Origin: Dehalococcoidia bacterium
GTDB lineage: Bacteria > Chloroflexota > Dehalococcoidia > SZUA-161 > SpSt-899
Direction of reading: 5' to 3'
Assembly: GCA_023271485.1 (NCBI GenBank)
Contig: JALPXT010000017.1
Span: 1 to 17,305 of the forward strand
Length of the DNA: 17,305 nucleotides
The notes beneath the pieces were generated by a model. It saw nothing but the letters and a program-made list of their open reading frames with translations, searched no databases and was not told where the DNA came from. Of the stretch, positions 7,862 through 14,630 are shown piece by piece (the first letter of the stretch is position 1; every line of letters starts with the position of its first letter). The position numbers and the translations under genes are program-made.

Positions 7862-7867
7862 CCTCCT
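7862..7867 (-). promoter_or_regulatory. RBS that favours a GTG start for the CoA-transferase
   Basis: The minus strand reads AGGAGG. It touches the ATG at 7861 but is 9 bases from the in-frame GTG at 7852, which is a normal spacing. Confidence 0.6.
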
Positions 7868-7878
7868 AAAATTCTTGA

Positions 7879-9486
7879 TTACATCCGGAAAACGCCAAAC
7901 CGCGTGGGCTCTATGGGTGCGTTCAGGGAAGCCGATATGGCAAAGCCCAGCATCGTTCGAGTGTCAACGGGGTCTATGACACCGTCATCCCACAGATGGG
8001 CCGTGGAGTAGTAAGGGGTGCTTTTTGCCCGGTAATCTTCGAGGGTGAGCTCGAGAATACGCTCCAGCTCCTCCTCGGAGTAGGTTTGGCCACGCCTTTT
8101 GAGTTCGGCGATTCTTATCTGCCGCAGCGTTCCGGTGGCTTGCTCACCCCCCATGACCGAGATGTAACCGCTGGGCCACATGAGGAGAAGATTCGGGTCG
8201 TAGCCGCGCCCACACATGGCATAATTCCCCGCTCCCACGGAAGCACCCACCATCACCGAGAACTTGGGGACATTCGCCGTTGCGGTAGCCGTAATGAACT
8301 TTGCCCCATGCTTGGGTAGCCCACCGTGCTCCGTCTGGCTGCCCACCATAAAGCCGGTGATATTATGCAGATATACAAGCGGAATTCGCCGCTGGGCGGC
8401 AAGCTCGATGAAGTGGGCCGCCTTCATGGCACTCTCGGGGAAGATGACGCCATTATTGGCAATTATCCCCACAGGATAGCCCATGATATGAGCCCATCCG
8501 CAGACGATGGTCATTCCATAAAGGGCCTTGAACTCATGTAATCTGCTGCCGTCAACGATCCGTGCTATGATCTCGCGGATGTCGAACGGCTGGCGAATAT
8601 TCTGGGGAATGATGCCGTATATCTCCTCGGCGTCATAAAGCGGCTCTTCCGTCTCCCTGACCTCAAGATAGGGTTTCTTAACCCGATTGAGGTTAGCGAC
8701 GACGTCCCTCACCCACCTGATGGCGTCATCGTCGTTAAGGGCGTAGTAGTCGGCGACGCCCGATATCCGGCAGTGGGTATCGGCGCCGCCCAGCGTCTCG
8801 GAGTCCACTTCTTCCCCCGTAGCCGCCTTAACCAGTGGAGGGCCGCCGATGTAGATCGTCCCCTGCTTCCTCACCATCGCCGCATCGTCCGACATCGCCG
8901 GCATGTAGGCACCACCGGCAATACACATGCCCATGACGGCGCAGATCTGAGGAATCCCCTTAGCCGACAACTGAGCCTGGTTGAAGAAGAATCTCCCGAA
9001 ATGCCTGGAGTCGGGAAACACCTCATCCTGCATCGGGAGAAAGGCTCCTCCGGAATCAACCAGATAGATCGTCGGCAGGTGATTCTGCATGGCGATTTCC
9101 TGAGCCCGCACATGCTTCTTGACCGTCATCGGATGATATGAGCCTCCCTTTACGGTGGCATCGTTGGCGATGATCATGACCTCTTTGCCACAAACTATGC
9201 CTATCCCGGTGATGATTCCGGCGGCAGGGACCTCATTGTCATACATGCCCCAGGATGCCAGGGGGCTGAGTTCGAGGAAGAAAGCATCCGGGTCACATAA
9301 CCGTCTTATCCTCTCCCTGACGAAGAGTTTGCCCCTGGCCTCATGTTTCTCCCTCATATGTTTAGGGCCGCCCTGCTTAACCTCCTCAAGCCTGGACCTC
9401 AGCTCCTCCGTGAGGGAGAGGTAGTGATCCCTGTTAGCTTTGAATTGATCGCTGTCTGTCTTGACCCGCGTTTTGATGACGGCCAT
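7879..9486 (-). CDS. Acyl-CoA carboxylase beta (carboxyltransferase) subunit, methylcrotonyl-CoA type
   Basis: A 535-residue carboxyltransferase that moves CO2 from carboxybiotin to an acyl-CoA. Two crotonase-fold halves are visible. The N-half has LVDSGGAFLPMQDEVFPDS (142-160) and CIAGGAYMPAMSD (188-200). The C-half has ANNGVIFPESAMKAAHF (343-359), HNITGFMVG (374-382) and GASVGAGNYAMCGRGY (414-429). The NITGFMVG form, rather than the DVPGF form of propionyl-CoA carboxylases, points to the 3-methylcrotonyl-/geranyl-CoA group. Start: ATG at 9486, with GAGGAGG 5 bases upstream and a promoter just before it; the frame stays open a further 55 codons, but that extension overlaps the promoter and looks non-coding. 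It is first in the operon. No biotin carboxylase or biotin carrier (alpha) gene is in the window, so the partner must be elsewhere, or the enzyme works differently. Confidence 0.93.
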   Translation of the reverse strand: MAVIKTRVKTDSDQFKANRDHYLSLTEELRSRLEEVKQGGPKHMREKHEARGKLFVRERIRRLCDPDAFFLELSPLASWGMYDNEVPAAGIITGIGIVCGKEVMIIANDATVKGGSYHPMTVKKHVRAQEIAMQNHLPTIYLVDSGGAFLPMQDEVFPDSRHFGRFFFNQAQLSAKGIPQICAVMGMCIAGGAYMPAMSDDAAMVRKQGTIYIGGPPLVKAATGEEVDSETLGGADTHCRISGVADYYALNDDDAIRWVRDVVANLNRVKKPYLEVRETEEPLYDAEEIYGIIPQNIRQPFDIREIIARIVDGSRLHEFKALYGMTIVCGWAHIMGYPVGIIANNGVIFPESAMKAAHFIELAAQRRIPLVYLHNITGFMVGSQTEHGGLPKHGAKFITATATANVPKFSVMVGASVGAGNYAMCGRGYDPNLLLMWPSGYISVMGGEQATGTLRQIRIAELKRRGQTYSEEELERILELTLEDYRAKSTPYYSTAHLWDDGVIDPVDTRTMLGFAISASLNAPIEPTRFGVFRM

Positions 9487-9507
9487 GCTGTCCTCCTCAT
9501 TAATCTT

Positions 9508-9537
9508 ATTAAACCACAAAAGGGTTGTTGCTGTCAA
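9508..9537 (-). promoter_or_regulatory. Sigma-70-type promoter of the leftward acyl-CoA operon
   Basis: On the minus strand a perfect TTGACA (9537-9532) is followed, after 18 bases, by TTTAAT (9513-9508). TG lies one base upstream of the hexamer, so it is also an extended -10. The predicted transcript start near 9501 gives a leader of about 15 bases holding the GAGGAGG ribosome binding site (9498-9492). Strongest promoter in the window by eye. Confidence 0.78.
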
Positions 9538-9568
9538 GCATTGAGTCCCTTCCAATACAAGACCTGTC

Positions 9569-9586
9569 CCCCTGCCTGTGCAGGGG
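9569..9586. repeat. Perfect 7-bp inverted repeat in the divergent promoter region
   Basis: CCCCTGC and GCAGGGG are separated by the four bases CTGT, giving an 18-base palindromic hairpin. It lies between the two divergent promoters (9508-9537 and 9662-9690). It could be an operator, an extragenic palindromic repeat copy, or a remnant of a small repeat. It is not followed by a T-run, so a terminator is unlikely. Confidence 0.55.
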
Positions 9587-9598
9587 CAAGATTCTGGC

Positions 9599-9614
9599 CC
9601 AGGGATCCAGGGAT
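9599..9614. repeat. Tandem 8-bp direct repeat (CCAGGGAT x2)
   Basis: Two exact, adjacent copies of CCAGGGAT lie 12 bases from the hairpin at 9569-9586 and upstream of the argS promoter. Possible binding site for a regulator or part of a dispersed repeat; no direct support for either. Confidence 0.45.
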
Positions 9615-9661
9615 GAACCTGAAGAGGGCATCGATGCGGTGTGCATGGCAAGGTATACCCG

Positions 9662-9690
9662 TTGACTCGTCCCCTCGGAATGTTTAGAAT
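9662..9690 (+). promoter_or_regulatory. Sigma-70-type promoter of argS (predicted leaderless)
   Basis: TTGACT (9662-9667), a 17-base spacer and TAGAAT (9685-9690) give a well-spaced promoter with 5/6 matches in each hexamer. The predicted transcript start falls at about 9697, one base before the ATG at 9698. No normal ribosome binding site is present, so translation from a leaderless message is the simplest reading. Confidence 0.68.
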
Positions 9691-9697
9691 TAGAGAG

Positions 9698-11350
9698 ATG
9701 CTTAAAGGGAAAATCGCCGAGTTGCTCCAGCAAACCGTAATCAGAGCACAGGAGGAAGGATTGATCCCCTCCGTGGCTCTGCCCGATATTCTGGTCGAGC
9801 ATCCCCAGAAGCCGGAGCATGGAGATTATGCGTCAACCATCGCTCTAAAACTGGGCCGGGCGGCCAAAGCCAGGCCTCTGAGTATAGCTGAGGCCCTGGT
9901 GAAATTACTGCCTCCCATGGAGGAAATAGAGAGAGTCCGGGTGGCCCCACCTGGCTTTATCAATTTCAAGGTAAGGAACGACTGGCTCCGCCGGCAGGTT
10001 GACGAAATCCTGAGCCAGGGCGATCGCTACGGCGATTCGGCCTCAGGGCAGGGCTGCCGGGTGCAGGTGGAGTTTGTGAGCGTTAACCCTACCGGGCCAC
10101 TGCACGTGGGGCATGGTCGGGGGGCGGTTCTGGGCAGCACCCTGGCCAATGTCCTCAGTGCCGCTGGATATAGCGTGGAGAGGGAGTACTACATCAATGA
10201 TGCCGGGAATCAGATGGACAACTTCTACGCCTCTCTCCATGCGCGCTATCGAGAGGTCTTCGGCCTTCCCGCTCAGATACCAGCGGATGGGTATCACGGA
10301 GAGTATGTGAGGCAGATAGCCCGCCGGATCGCCGCTGAGAGAGGGGATGTCTTCTTAGAGAGCGAAGAGGGGATCAGAGACGTAGGCCGGATTGGGTCTG
10401 AGATAATAATTGACTCCATCAAGGATGATCTCCAGTTGCTGGGCGTCCAGTTCGACGTCTGGTTCAGTGAGCAAACCCTCTACGATTCCGGTAAATTTGA
10501 ATCGGTACTGGCGATACTCAAACAGGGTAACCATGTTGAAGAAAGGGATGGGGCGCTGTGGTTTGCCTCTACCGGACTTGGCGAGGATAAGGACAACGTC
10601 CTGATTCGCTCCAGCGGGGCGCCCACTTACTTTGCCTCGGATATCGCCTATCATTACAACAAGTTTTTGGAACGCGGCTTTGATAAGGTCATTGACGTTT
10701 GGGGCGCTGATCATCAAGGGCACATCTCCCGGATGAAGGCCGCCATCGATGCCTTAGGTGTTGCGCCGGAGAGGCTGCAGATAATGATCTCTCAGATGGT
10801 CAGCCTCCGCCGCGGCGAGGAGCAAATACGGATCTCCAAACGGACCGGGGATATCATTACCCTGCGGGAGGTGCTGGATGAGGTTGGCCCTGATGTTTGT
10901 CGCTTCTTCTTTCTGGCGCGGTCGGCGAACAGCCAGATGGACTTCGATCTGGAACTGGCCAAGAAAGAATCGATGGACAATCCGGTCTATTATGTCCAAT
11001 ATGGCCATGCTCGCATCGCGGGCATCCTGCGTCTGGCCGGGGAAAGGGGAATTGACTGCGCAGAGGGCGATGTATCGCTACTTACCAAGGATGCTGAGCT
11101 GGGCCTCATCAGGAAATTACTCCTGTTCCCGGAGATACTGGATTTGGCGGCCAACAACCTCGAGCCCCACCACCTCCCCCACTATGCCCAGGATCTGGCC
11201 GCCGCCTTCCACAATTTCTACGAAAAATGCCGTGTTATCACTGAGGAGGAGCCCCTTACCCTGGCCCGGCTGAAGCTGGTGGAGGCAACAAGAATCGTCC
11301 TGGCCAGGACACTCCGCCTCATGGGAATGAAGGCACCGGAGCGGATGTGA
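9698..11350 (+). CDS. argS: Arginyl-tRNA synthetase
   Basis: This class I synthetase of 550 residues charges tRNA-Arg with arginine in the cytoplasm. The N-terminal add-1 type domain (MLKGKIAELLQ...) is followed by the catalytic Rossmann fold. That fold carries the HIGH-type motif HVGH (136-139, in VNPTGPLHVGHGRG) and the KMSKS-type motif RISKRTGD (378-385), followed by the family's TLREVLDEVG. The C-terminal DALR anticodon-binding domain ends in the usual LMGMKAPERM. I chose ATG 9698 because homologues begin with this sequence and the promoter -10 (9685-9690) lies within the longer frames that start at 9641 or 9680. It is first gene of the rightward tRNA operon and divergent from the acyl-CoA operon. 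Confidence 0.95.
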   Translation: MLKGKIAELLQQTVIRAQEEGLIPSVALPDILVEHPQKPEHGDYASTIALKLGRAAKARPLSIAEALVKLLPPMEEIERVRVAPPGFINFKVRNDWLRRQVDEILSQGDRYGDSASGQGCRVQVEFVSVNPTGPLHVGHGRGAVLGSTLANVLSAAGYSVEREYYINDAGNQMDNFYASLHARYREVFGLPAQIPADGYHGEYVRQIARRIAAERGDVFLESEEGIRDVGRIGSEIIIDSIKDDLQLLGVQFDVWFSEQTLYDSGKFESVLAILKQGNHVEERDGALWFASTGLGEDKDNVLIRSSGAPTYFASDIAYHYNKFLERGFDKVIDVWGADHQGHISRMKAAIDALGVAPERLQIMISQMVSLRRGEEQIRISKRTGDIITLREVLDEVGPDVCRFFFLARSANSQMDFDLELAKKESMDNPVYYVQYGHARIAGILRLAGERGIDCAEGDVSLLTKDAELGLIRKLLLFPEILDLAANNLEPHHLPHYAQDLAAAFHNFYEKCRVITEEEPLTLARLKLVEATRIVLARTLRLMGMKAPERM

Positions 11351-11372
11351 GCGGGAAGAGGCGGTCGGCAAT

Positions 11373-11401
11373 TTGCAATTCTCTGGAGCACTTGATATAG
11401 T
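11373..11401 (+). promoter_or_regulatory. Internal extended -10 promoter upstream of mtaB
   Basis: TTGCAA (11373-11378), a 17-base spacer and TATAGT (11396-11401) form a promoter. TG lies at 11393-11394, giving TGnTATAGT. The predicted start near 11408 leaves a leader of only about 7 bases before the ATG at 11415. It would allow mtaB and later genes to be made apart from argS. Confidence 0.6.
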
Positions 11402-11414
11402 AATTACGCATTGC

Positions 11415-12704
11415 ATGAACACCACTGAGGGTGAAGACCCCGAATACATTAACGGTGCCCGACCGACTGTTGCTCTTCAGACCGTTGGTTGCAAGCTCAA
11501 TCAGGCGGAGAGCGAATCTCTGGCATGCAAATTCCTCAATGCCGGGTTTGGCGTAGTAGCCCCCGATCAAAAGCCCGATGTCTACATTCTCAATACGTGT
11601 ACCGTGACTCATATCTCCGACCGTAAGTGCCGGCACCATCTGCGCTCTTTCCGCCGACTGAATCCCCGTGCCCTGGTACTGGCTACCGGCTGCTATGTGG
11701 ACCGGGACGCGGCTGGAGTTTGTGTCGAAGGGGTCGATCTTGCTGTCGGCAACACAGATAAGGATCGTCTGGTGGAGATAGTTGCCGGCCGACTTGGCAG
11801 CCGGAACATTTCCGTTAGAGGGCCATTGGGAACTCCAAACTTCCTTACACGGTCGCTGGTCAAGATCCAGGAGGGATGTAATCAGTGCTGCTCTTATTGT
11901 ATCGTCCCTCATGTCCGGGGACGGGAACGCAGCGTGCCGGCGGGAGAAGTGATCAGCGAGGTCAGGGATAAAGCCGGCAGGGGATACCAGGAAATCGTCC
12001 TCACCGGGACCAGAATCGGGGCCTATGATGGTGCGGGGGGGCTCGCGGGGTTGGTGCGTCGGATACTGGATGATACCGCCATCTCCCGTCTCCGGCTTTC
12101 TTCACTTCAACCAGGGGAGCTATCCACGTCGTTTATCGATCTCTGGAGGGACAGCGGACGGATATGCCGCCACCTGCATCTTGCCCTTCAAAGCGGCAGT
12201 GATTCGGTGCTCAAACGTATGGGGCGGAGATATTCCACCAGCGAGTACGAGGAGACGGTGAATTTAGTTCGGGAGGCGATGCCCGATATTGCCATCACTA
12301 CCGATGTCATTGTGGGCTTCCCCGGCGAGAGTGAAGAGGAATTCGAGGAAAGCCACCGCTTCTGCGAGAGAACCGGCTTTGCCGGCTTGCACATCTTCCC
12401 CTATTCGGCGCGCCCGGGTACCCCGGCAGCCCGGATGTCCGGCAAGGTTCCCGAGAAGATCAAGAAGGCTCGAAGTCGGATCATGATCGACCTGGCGAGC
12501 CGCAGTGCCCGGGAGTTTCGCCGGCGGTTTTCAGGCCGGACCATGCCGGTGCTGTGGGAGGAGCAAAAGAGGGAGCGCCTCTGGATCGGGCACACCGGTA
12601 ACTATATCAAGGTGATTGCCAGGAGCGATGAGCCACTCCGGGGTTGTCTGATCGAGACTAAACTGGGCGGCGGATATGAAGACGCCCTGTGGGGTGATAT
12701 GTGA
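11415..12704 (+). CDS. mtaB: tRNA threonylcarbamoyladenosine (t6A37) methylthiotransferase, MtaB type
   Basis: A 429-residue radical-SAM methylthiotransferase that turns t6A at position 37 of ANN-decoding tRNAs into ms2t6A. The N-terminal domain binds the auxiliary 4Fe-4S cluster through Cys26 (QTVGCKLNQAES), Cys62 (NTCTVT) and Cys93 (ATGCYVD). The radical-SAM cluster is bound by Cys155, Cys159 and Cys162 in EGCNQCCSYC, with one extra Cys at 158. QTVGCKLNQ and the TGTRIGAY region fit MtaB better than MiaB or RimO. A TRAM-like domain (about 350-429) closes the protein. A TTG at 11373 would add 14 residues, but it overlaps the predicted -35 element, so I prefer ATG 11415. The ribosome binding site is weak, as expected if the message is nearly leaderless. 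It lies 64 bases after argS. Confidence 0.9.
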   Translation: MNTTEGEDPEYINGARPTVALQTVGCKLNQAESESLACKFLNAGFGVVAPDQKPDVYILNTCTVTHISDRKCRHHLRSFRRLNPRALVLATGCYVDRDAAGVCVEGVDLAVGNTDKDRLVEIVAGRLGSRNISVRGPLGTPNFLTRSLVKIQEGCNQCCSYCIVPHVRGRERSVPAGEVISEVRDKAGRGYQEIVLTGTRIGAYDGAGGLAGLVRRILDDTAISRLRLSSLQPGELSTSFIDLWRDSGRICRHLHLALQSGSDSVLKRMGRRYSTSEYEETVNLVREAMPDIAITTDVIVGFPGESEEEFEESHRFCERTGFAGLHIFPYSARPGTPAARMSGKVPEKIKKARSRIMIDLASRSAREFRRRFSGRTMPVLWEEQKRERLWIGHTGNYIKVIARSDEPLRGCLIETKLGGGYEDALWGDM

Positions 12705-12721
12705 AAGGAGGGTGAGGAAGG

Positions 12722-13978
12722 ATGATTGAAGATATCAATGTGGCTTACCTGGCCATCTTCGTGATTTGCCTGCTTGTCTCCGCCTTTTTTTCCAGTTCGG
12801 AGACAGCCTTCATCTCGCTGCAGCGAGCGCGCATCAGGCACCTGGTGAACAGCGGTGTAGCCGGAGCGGAGGAGGTAGAGAAACTTACCGAACAGCCGGA
12901 AAAGTTGTTGACCACCGTGCTCGTGGGTAATAACTTTGTGAACACCGCCGCCGCTGTCCTGGGAACCGTGATCGTGATGGACATTCTTGGCGATCGTATG
13001 GGGATCATTGTCTCCACCATCGCGGTAACCTTTCTGCTCTTGATCTTCAGTGAGATTGCCCCCAAGACCGTCGCTACGCGAATAGGGGAACGAATGGCCC
13101 TATTCTACATCCGCCCCTTGAGGGCTATATCATGGATACTGTCGCCCATTACCTTTCTTCTCTCTGGAATAGGCACCGGGATAGCCAGGCTTCTGGGCGG
13201 CACCTCGATGCCTCGAAATGTGATAAGCGAGGAGGAAATCCGTGCCATGATATCGATGGGGCGTGAAGATGGAGTCGTGGAAGAGGACGAAGCGGAGATC
13301 ATGGAACGGGTATTCCGCTTTGGGGACCGTCAGGTGAAGGAGATTATGACCCCGCGCACCGACATTGTGCGGGTGGAGAAGGATACCATACTGGGTGATT
13401 TTCTGGCAATCTACGCTGAGACACCCCATTCGAGATTCCCGGTTTATGATGAAACGGTGGACGATGTGACCGGTATTCTCTGGATAAAGGACGTGCTGCT
13501 GGCCCAGGCCAGGGGCAAGGTGGATAAGGAGAGCGTGGTGACGGGGTTGGCTCGATCGGTCTTCTTTGCCCCCGAGACCAAGATGGCGGGAGAGCTTCTC
13601 GGCGAGATGCAAGCGCAGAGAGCCCAGGTTGCTATCGTAGTTGACGAGTATGGAGGCACGGCCGGATTGGTGACCATAGATCAGCTCCTGGAGGAAATTG
13701 TGGGGCAATTGGGGGACGAACTGGCCAGTCATAGGCATGTCGAGACCATTGATCAGGACACGTTTCAGGTGAGAGGCGGAATGAGAATTGATCAGGCAAA
13801 CGAGGAGCTAGAGCTAGGGTTACCCGAAGGTGACTATGAAACTGTGGCCGGATTTGTTCTCAGTGCTCTGGGTCATATCCCCAAGGAGGGAGAGCAGTTG
13901 AAATACGGGGAAGTGACGCTCACGGTTACCGAGATGAAGGGAGTCAAGATTGAAAAGGTTCTTATCATCAAAGGGTGA
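12722..13978 (+). CDS. CorC/HlyC-family CNNM-CBS membrane protein
   Basis: A 418-residue membrane protein of the CNNM/DUF21 family linked to Mg2+ (or Co2+) efflux and resistance; the older name is hemolysin C. The N-terminal DUF21 domain (about 1-160) has hydrophobic segments near 8-23, 76-90, 95-112 and 128-155, with the conserved FFSSSETAF (22-30) and SEIAPKT (110-116). Two CBS motifs follow (about 205-325), the first starting at VKEIMTPRTDI, the second with VDEYGGTAGLVT (307-318). A CorC_HlyC C-terminal domain covers 338-415. Length and order are normal. AAAGGAGG (12705-12712) lies 9 bases before the ATG. It shares the operon with mtaB upstream and overlaps the next gene by 29 bases, so translation is probably coupled. 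The ion is inferred from the family only. Confidence 0.9.
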   Translation: MIEDINVAYLAIFVICLLVSAFFSSSETAFISLQRARIRHLVNSGVAGAEEVEKLTEQPEKLLTTVLVGNNFVNTAAAVLGTVIVMDILGDRMGIIVSTIAVTFLLLIFSEIAPKTVATRIGERMALFYIRPLRAISWILSPITFLLSGIGTGIARLLGGTSMPRNVISEEEIRAMISMGREDGVVEEDEAEIMERVFRFGDRQVKEIMTPRTDIVRVEKDTILGDFLAIYAETPHSRFPVYDETVDDVTGILWIKDVLLAQARGKVDKESVVTGLARSVFFAPETKMAGELLGEMQAQRAQVAIVVDEYGGTAGLVTIDQLLEEIVGQLGDELASHRHVETIDQDTFQVRGGMRIDQANEELELGLPEGDYETVAGFVLSALGHIPKEGEQLKYGEVTLTVTEMKGVKIEKVLIIKG

Positions 13979-14630
13979 GCCGCAGCAGAGACTCTGCCTC
14001 ACCTTCAGCCGGGGCGAGGAGGTGAAATATATCACTCATCTGGATATTATGCGGCTCTGGCACAGGGCGCTCCGTCGCGCTGGTATGCCCCTTTCGTACT
14101 CGCAGGGGTTCAACCCCCGTCCGAGAATCGCCATCGCCGCTCCGCTGGCCCTGGGGATCACCAGCGAAGCGGAGCTGATGGACGTCTTCCTGGAGAGGAA
14201 GGTCGCCCTGCATTTCTTTACCAGAGTGGTGAACGAGCAGTTGCCCCCGGGCATCAAGATTTTGGAGGCGAGGGAATACTGGCCCAAACTCCCTTCGCTC
14301 CAATCCCAGTTGCGTTTTGCGGAGTACCGGGTTGAGGTGGAGTCGACGAGGCCGCCAGCGGAAATCAGGCAAGCGCTTCGCTCCTTGCTGGCAAAGAGAA
14401 GCCTGCCCTGGCAGCATGCCCGGGACAAGGAGATCCGCCAATATGATCTCCGGGCCCTGATCGACGCCCTCTGGCTCGTCGATCAAGCTGATGCCCGGTA
14501 TAGGCTTGGCATGAGGCTGCGCAATGATTCCGGCGGGTCGGGCAGGACGGAGCAGGTAACGATAGCCCTGGGATTTGAGGAGCATCCCAGATCGATCCAT
14601 CGCACCAAACTGATTTTGTCCTCAAGATAA
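13950..14630 (+). CDS. DUF2344 / TIGR03936 family protein (stand-alone radical-SAM-associated domain)
   Basis: A 226-residue protein of a family usually seen as the C-terminal part of, or as a separate gene next to, a radical-SAM protein of unknown function. Hallmarks near the N-terminus are YITHLDIMR (27-35), ALRRAGMPLSYSQGFNPRP (40-58) and LALGITSEAELMDV (66-79). The start is TTG at 13950, placed 6 bases after AGGGAG (13938-13943); no other in-frame start keeps the conserved N-terminus. It begins inside the last 29 bases of the CorC-type gene, and its stop overlaps the tilS start (TAATG). The expected radical-SAM partner is not adjacent; MtaB, two genes upstream, is a radical-SAM enzyme of another subfamily. 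Function unknown. Confidence 0.85.
   Translation: MKRFLSSKGEPQQRLCLTFSRGEEVKYITHLDIMRLWHRALRRAGMPLSYSQGFNPRPRIAIAAPLALGITSEAELMDVFLERKVALHFFTRVVNEQLPPGIKILEAREYWPKLPSLQSQLRFAEYRVEVESTRPPAEIRQALRSLLAKRSLPWQHARDKEIRQYDLRALIDALWLVDQADARYRLGMRLRNDSGGSGRTEQVTIALGFEEHPRSIHRTKLILSSR

Noticed and set aside
9487..9651. 55-codon N-terminal extension of the carboxylase beta subunit
   Set aside because: It runs through the operon promoter and the hairpin region, is rich in Pro/Cys unlike the family, and a strong ribosome binding site sits at ATG 9486.
9641..9697. N-terminal extension of argS from the ATG at 9641 or 9680
   Set aside because: The promoter -35 and -10 (9662-9690) lie within it, the added residues do not resemble ArgRS, and neither start has a ribosome binding site.
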